In this document: positions 6,750 to 10,509 of the stretch, piece by piece
Position numbering within the stretch: position 1 is the stretch's first letter
How the letters are laid out: every line of letters starts with the position of its first letter
Source: Candidatus Babeliales bacterium
GTDB lineage: Bacteria > Babelota > Babeliae > Babelales > Vermiphilaceae
DNA length: 10,509 bases
Assembly (NCBI GenBank): GCA_020053845.1
Contig: JAGVMI010000066.1
Coordinates: 1-10,509, forward strand
Direction: 5' to 3'
The notes under the pieces: generated by a model
The model's input: only the letters and a program-made list of their open reading frames with translations
Database searches by the model: none
Told to the model about the DNA's origin: nothing
Translations under genes and position numbers: made by a program

Positions 6750-7531
6750 TGATACGCAGATGGAAACTTGCTATGCTTCCTTTTTTTGCTATGTGTGCAT
6801 ATCTTTTCCTCTATTTGCCTGTTGCGGTATTGCTGGTATTTTCGTTCAACAGCAATTCAATTGGATACACGTGGACTGGATTTACCACACGCTGGTATCA
6901 TGAGCTGTTACGCTCAGATGAAGTGTGGCATGCGCTTTATAATTCGCTTACCGTAGCAATAAGCACGGTAATTTTGACTGTAGTGCTTGGCGCGCTTATT
7001 GTGTATTTCAGTGTGCGCGGCAGAACGAGTTCGCTTCTTTTGACGTTCTATGCAAACCTTGCAATTCCCGAAATTGTACTGGCGGTGGGCTTGTTAAGTT
7101 TATTCTACTTTGTTTCGGTTCCGCTTGGGCTTATTACCCTCATTGCAAGCCATACGCTGCTTGGTTTGGGATATGTAGTGCCAATTGTGCATGCACGGTT
7201 TTTAGAACTCGATAAACAGCTCATTGAGGCATCGCTCGACTTGGGTGCAACGCAATGGCAAACGTTTTTTTCAGTCATCTTGCCCCTTTTATCTCCTGCA
7301 ATGATCGCATCGGCGCTCCTGGTTTTTATTATTTCATTTGATGATTTTGTGCTTTCATTCTTTTGTTCAGGCGCTTCATCTCAAACATTGCCGCTGTATA
7401 TATTTTCCGTATTGCGCTCTGGCTCATCACCATTGGTAAGTGCGCTTTCTGCGCTTATGCTTACCACGAGTGGTTTATTGGTGCTTATTTTCTTTCTTCT
7501 TTATGTAAGAAAGGGAGGGGCTGCAGAATGA
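6749..7531 (+). CDS. potC: Spermidine/putrescine-type ABC transporter permease (PotC-like)
   Basis: Second inner-membrane permease, 260 residues, with about six helices near 8-31, 64-87, 96-120, 127-147, 182-203 and 228-252. The EAA loop is at 160-179 (EASLDLGATQWQTFFSVILP). The periplasmic RWYHEL segment at 48-53 and ISFDDFVLSFF at 195-205 are marks of PotC/PotI proteins (usual forms WYxxL and SxDDFVxSFF), which separates it from the PotB-like partner. The ATG shares one base with the potB stop (TAATG, 6747-6751). A strong GGGAGGGGG ribosome binding site precedes it, so this gene can also be initiated independently. A GTG at 6707 would overlap potB by 43 bases and is less likely. Length is normal for the family. 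Confidence 0.92.
   Translation: MIRRWKLAMLPFFAMCAYLFLYLPVAVLLVFSFNSNSIGYTWTGFTTRWYHELLRSDEVWHALYNSLTVAISTVILTVVLGALIVYFSVRGRTSSLLLTFYANLAIPEIVLAVGLLSLFYFVSVPLGLITLIASHTLLGLGYVVPIVHARFLELDKQLIEASLDLGATQWQTFFSVILPLLSPAMIASALLVFIISFDDFVLSFFCSGASSQTLPLYIFSVLRSGSSPLVSALSALMLTTSGLLVLIFFLLYVRKGGAAE
7511..7520 (+). promoter_or_regulatory. Strong ribosome binding site that sets the PotD-like start
   Basis: AAGGGAGGGG ends 7 bases before the ATG at 7528, the strongest Shine-Dalgarno match of the operon. It supports ATG 7528 over an in-frame TTG at 7363, which lies deep inside the potC-like gene. A binding protein is normally needed in excess over its membrane partners, which fits a strong site here. 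Confidence 0.7.
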
Positions 7532-8601
7532 TGGTAACCTACCAACGCGCCATTGCGCGCACGCTCATTGTACTTTTTTGGCTTACGCTTACGATGCTCT
7601 TTTTATTTTCGGGTCAAGTTGTTGATCTTTTTAAAAGCAAGCGCAGCATCAGTATTCTTGCATGGCCAACAAACCTGAGCGCAGATTTTGTAAGTGCTTT
7701 TGAGCAAAAAACGGGCATCAAAGTGTACATTACCTACTTTGAAACTAATGAAGAGCTCTTTGTAAAAATTAAGTCGGGGCAAGGAAAAGGCTACGATCTT
7801 ATCATGGCATCCGATTATGTAACTGATCTGTTGCTTAAAGAAGGTGCAGTAAAGAAGATCGATAAATCGCGCCTCAACTTTTGGAAAGATCTGTATCCTA
7901 CATTGCTCGGGCATCCATTTGATCAAAACAATGATTACACAATTCCTTACGTGTGGAGTTTGTACGGGCTTGCAGTAGATACAAATCAGTTTGGCGGTAA
8001 GCTGCCTAGTGATTCTTGGAGCCTTGCATTTGATCCTGCACAAAAAGAGCGTTCAATTGGCATGCTTGAGGATGCGCGAGAGCTTGCTGCTATTGCGATG
8101 CTGTATTATTTTGGCAAGGTTGGCAACCTTTCTCATGAAGAATGGTACAAGCTGAGTGCATTGCTTCGTGCGCAAAAAAAATATGTGGCGATCTATTCAG
8201 ATCTGCGTGCCGATTACCTATTGCTTTCAAAAACGTGTTCTGTTGTTATCTCGAATAATGCTGATGTTACTAATGCATTGCGTAAAGATAAAAACATGAC
8301 GTTCATTGTGCCCAAAGAAGGATCATTTTGGGTTATCGATTCATTTGCTATTCCTCGTTCCACTGACCGTGACGAATTCGTATACCAATTTCTTAACTAT
8401 CTCTATCAGCCAGAGATTTTAAGTAAGTATGCAAACAAGCATGGATTCATGTCTCCAATACAGTCAGTATCGATTGAAGCTGAGCAGTACGGTATCCCGT
8501 TTACTGAACCAACGCCAGAGCTTGTCAGTCGTTTACGGTTTTTCCCATCATCAATTCCGCGCCAAAAATTAGATGCTTTGTGGATCGGTCTTAAGGGGTG
8601 A
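7528..8601 (+). CDS. potD: Spermidine/putrescine-type periplasmic substrate-binding protein, membrane-anchored
   Basis: Captures the solute outside the inner membrane and hands it to the permease pair. The 357 residues begin with a positively charged stretch and one hydrophobic segment at 12-28, followed by no lipobox Cys and no clear signal-peptidase site, so it may remain anchored by an uncleaved helix. The binding domain follows the PotD pattern: ILAWPTNL (W46), YDLIMASDY, KKIDKS, PFDQNNDYTIPYVW (130-143), EDAREL (181-186) and GSFWVIDSFAIP (265-276). Compared from memory with E. coli PotD, the amine-binding acids D168, E171 and D257 correspond to D182, E185 and D271. W229 appears replaced by S242, W255 by V269 (with W268 one position earlier), and Y37 by N49. 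Its start overlaps the potC stop (ATGA). A PotD/PotF-type protein is secure; its exact ligand is not. Confidence 0.9.
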   Translation: MMVTYQRAIARTLIVLFWLTLTMLFLFSGQVVDLFKSKRSISILAWPTNLSADFVSAFEQKTGIKVYITYFETNEELFVKIKSGQGKGYDLIMASDYVTDLLLKEGAVKKIDKSRLNFWKDLYPTLLGHPFDQNNDYTIPYVWSLYGLAVDTNQFGGKLPSDSWSLAFDPAQKERSIGMLEDARELAAIAMLYYFGKVGNLSHEEWYKLSALLRAQKKYVAIYSDLRADYLLLSKTCSVVISNNADVTNALRKDKNMTFIVPKEGSFWVIDSFAIPRSTDRDEFVYQFLNYLYQPEILSKYANKHGFMSPIQSVSIEAEQYGIPFTEPTPELVSRLRFFPSSIPRQKLDALWIGLKG

Positions 8602-8701
8602 TCAGCACCGGTTCGCATTGTTGACAAAACAGCAGTGCGGAGGTAAAGCTAAGGGTAACGCTCGGATAAAAGCTGCGGTTATCATGTTTTTTCAGCAGGT
8701 A

Positions 8702-8716
8702 ATGCATATAATGCAT
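8702..8716 (+). promoter_or_regulatory. Candidate promoter with a perfect -10 box inside an ATGCAT dyad
   Basis: A perfect TATAAT at 8707-8712 sits within ATGCAT-ATA-ATGCAT, which reads as both a direct and an inverted repeat. No good -35 lies 16-18 bases upstream (best TGTTTT at 8685-8690). Transcription would start near 8719, leaving a leader of about 110 bases before the secreted-protein ATG at 8829. The dyad over the -10 could be a repressor site. The rest of the 8602-8828 spacer shows no convincing gene. It holds a lone TTGACA at 8621-8626 and a purine-rich stretch (about 8765-8806) with repeated GTAGAGTA/GTGAGG-like units. Confidence 0.4.
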
Positions 8717-8828
8717 GATCGTTCAACGGATGGTTGCTTTATAGCTGTCCGTGGTGCTTATGATCAGGAGCAGAGTAAAAGTAGAGTAGGTGTGAGGTAG
8801 TGAGGGCACCCTAAAAAAGGACGAGAGT

Positions 8829-10509
8829 ATGAATAGTCTTGAGCGCACCAGATGCGCATTTCGCGCGTGCCTTATCGCGCTTCTTGTGGGATCCTCGTTC
8901 GCGCAAGCGGCGACAATCTTATGGGATTCAACTCCCAACCCCGCAGACGTCATAGATATGAATCTCATCATCGATGGCGACGTTCAGCTCAAGCTTGGAG
9001 CGAACTCGATTCAGGCAAACACTGCTGACGTAAACGTTACCATCATGAGTCCATCCACAGTGCGTGGTAACGATATTGGTGCATCTCAGCTTTACATCAC
9101 AGCTGCTGCTGGCTTGAACGTTAACTTCAACATCAATGCGTCGAACGATCTCTCGTTTATAGGCTCGCTTGATGGCAACAACACTCCCTTGCTTATCGTA
9201 GTAAGTGGATTGGGTAGCGTTAACTTCTTTATGGGTGGCGGTCGCACACTGACGTTTGGCAACATCGTAGGAAGTGGCGGCACAGAACTTTATGTTTTGA
9301 TGAATCCACAAAATGGCCCAACGCTCTTCTTCCAGCGCCAAGATACGCTTGCAACTGAAAATCTCAACACGGTGGTGCGCATTGGCGAACAAAACTCGCT
9401 CATGGGCTTCCTCTCGACCACACCTATCAGCAACCAGCCTGATGACATCGGCGTAATACGCTTTGATCCTGCAAATCCATTGCCAAACAATGGTCGCATG
9501 ATGCTTGACATCCGCGATACGGCTGCGGTGGTTATTACTGGTGTGCTGACTACGAATGGCAATCCATTGACGATTGTATCTGCTGATATTGATCGTACAA
9601 CTTCAGCGGGATTACTTGCAGACTTCCAAATAGTAAACGGCGGCGCTCCAGCAGAATCAGCGTCAGCGTTGCTTCTGGTTACCAACCGCAATACGGTGTT
9701 TGGCGATCTGCTTATTGATCCAACAGGATTTCATGGTGCAGCAAGTGATAAGGTGAACTACAAAGGTACTTTCAGCGGTGTGCGCCATGGTTTTGTGATA
9801 GGTAATAACGCATTGATGGTAATTAACGGCAATGCTGGGTTGGACTATGTAGGCCTTGCGAATAACCAGTGTCCACAAGTTACGATCAGCAATTGCGGGC
9901 TTTCAGAAACTCCACCACTTAAGTCGCGTAACCCATCAGCGTTCTTTGTTGATGGTTCATACAATCCTCTAGCAGTTACACCAACTATCTTTGTTAACTC
10001 AAACTCTGCTATGTACTTCAGATCGGGTATTGATAGCACCGGTAATATTGTTGATATGGGTATTGATCCATCGCTTGTGGTAAACCCATACACAGTAACT
10101 CCATTGCTGCAAACGCCTGATGCTGGCGATATTGTGTGGGATGTTGAAGGTCCTCTCATCATTGATGGTGTAAACACCGCAAATACATTCCAAAGCAAGA
10201 TAGAAATTCTCTCGCTTGAAGTATCCACAAACAATATTGGCACCAACGGTGGTCCACTCTTCCCAGGCTACCCAAGCTCAACAGATGATATCTTCTTAGC
10301 ACGTACTTTCGAGCAAGATTGCGGCATCTTCCTTGCATACAACAGAGCTGCAATGTTCGTGAATAACTCAGTTAACTTGGTTGACATTGCACTTGTTCAC
10401 ACCGATGAAAACCACCAAGTATGCGAAAAAGATGATGTGCGCTCTGAGCCAACATATGTGGGTGGTGAATCTTTCATACTCAACTGCCTCACGCCGCGTC
10501 CAACTATCA
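8829..10509 (+). CDS. Large secreted or surface protein, Asn/Gly-rich and beta-rich, 3' end outside window
   Basis: I do not recognise the family. The frame stays open for 560 codons to the window edge, so the C-terminus, and any autotransporter barrel or sorting signal, is not visible. A clear signal peptide covers about 1-28: RTRCAFR, hydrophobic ACLIALLVGSSFA, likely cleavage after AQA. The mature part is rich in Asn, Gly, Thr, Ser, Ile and Val, very poor in Lys early on, and built of short strand-turn stretches such as LIIDGDVQLKLG, LTFGNIVGSGG and VVITGVLTTNGN. That pattern resembles the beta-solenoids of adhesins and autotransporter passengers. Cys appear only late in the mature part (for example NQCPQ and SNCG). 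The ATG has AAGGA 7 bases upstream. Codons lean toward C-ending forms (more AAC than AAT, more TTC than TTT by eye), as in strongly expressed genes. Adhesin, S-layer-like protein or autotransporter are all possible. Confidence 0.85.
   Translation, partial: MNSLERTRCAFRACLIALLVGSSFAQAATILWDSTPNPADVIDMNLIIDGDVQLKLGANSIQANTADVNVTIMSPSTVRGNDIGASQLYITAAAGLNVNFNINASNDLSFIGSLDGNNTPLLIVVSGLGSVNFFMGGGRTLTFGNIVGSGGTELYVLMNPQNGPTLFFQRQDTLATENLNTVVRIGEQNSLMGFLSTTPISNQPDDIGVIRFDPANPLPNNGRMMLDIRDTAAVVITGVLTTNGNPLTIVSADIDRTTSAGLLADFQIVNGGAPAESASALLLVTNRNTVFGDLLIDPTGFHGAASDKVNYKGTFSGVRHGFVIGNNALMVINGNAGLDYVGLANNQCPQVTISNCGLSETPPLKSRNPSAFFVDGSYNPLAVTPTIFVNSNSAMYFRSGIDSTGNIVDMGIDPSLVVNPYTVTPLLQTPDAGDIVWDVEGPLIIDGVNTANTFQSKIEILSLEVSTNNIGTNGGPLFPGYPSSTDDIFLARTFEQDCGIFLAYNRAAMFVNNSVNLVDIALVHTDENHQVCEKDDVRSEPTYVGGESFILNCLTPRPTI

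Noticed and set aside
8621..8649. TTGACA at 8621 with TAAAGC at 8644 as the promoter of the secreted-protein gene
   Set aside because: The -35 is perfect, but the -10 matches only 3 of 6 and lacks the final T; the TATAAT at 8707 is a better candidate.
8606..8690. tRNA-like element suggested by GGTTCG near 8610
   Set aside because: No acceptor stem, anticodon arm or matching T-arm could be formed around it.
8665..8692. GATAA/TTATC hairpin followed by six T as the terminator of the pot operon
   Set aside because: The stem is five mostly A-T pairs around a nine-base loop, and the T-tract is separated by three bases; too weak to call, though its position would suit.
8573..8800. Possible small gene of 75 codons after the PotD-like gene
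   Set aside because: It begins inside the PotD-like gene in another frame, lacks a ribosome binding site, runs through promoter-like and purine-rich spacer sequence, and resembles no known domain.
8928..10353. Several minus-strand open frames of 64-154 codons opposite the secreted protein
   Set aside because: The plus strand carries one continuous 560-codon frame with a signal peptide and ribosome binding site; the opposite frames overlap each other and have no domains.

Overview
The window looks like chromosomal DNA of a Gram-negative (outer-membrane-bearing) bacterium. An Omp85-family outer-membrane assembly protein is present, several products carry export signals, and genes are tightly packed with overlapping starts and stops. 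I cannot name the lineage from sequence alone. The gene styles would fit a poorly characterised, possibly host-dependent group such as Dependentiae (TM6), but that is a low-confidence guess. No rRNA, tRNA, CRISPR array, insertion sequence or phage gene was seen.

Layout. Positions 1-370 (minus strand) hold the N-terminal quarter of glutamyl-tRNA synthetase, cut by the window edge. A divergent spacer follows, then a small acylphosphatase-fold protein (582-860) that has lost its catalytic asparagine. Next is a large Omp85/BamA-like protein (about 1014-3983) in which I count seven POTRA-like repeats rather than the usual five. A 104-base spacer holds a possible extended -10 promoter and two short hairpins with T-tracts. 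A five-gene, fully overlapping operon follows (4088-8601): a His-rich six-helix membrane protein of unknown function, then a complete PotABCD-type ABC importer (ATPase, two permeases, substrate-binding protein). Every junction is a stop/start overlap (ATGA, ATGA, TAATG, ATGA), so the His-rich protein is built into the transporter's translational unit. After a 227-base spacer, a secreted Asn/Gly-rich, beta-rich protein starts at 8829 and stays open to the end of the window.

How the genes may work together. The Omp85 protein would insert outer-membrane proteins. The ABC cassette would import a polyamine or a related cationic solute, a plausible need in an organism with limited biosynthesis. The least explained parts are the His-rich protein, which seems to consist of two related three-helix halves with matching HxxH and LSDxVxP motifs, and the large secreted protein. 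The transporter's binding protein keeps the acidic polyamine-binding residues but appears to have lost several aromatic ones and carries no lipobox, so its ligand and membrane attachment deserve a check.
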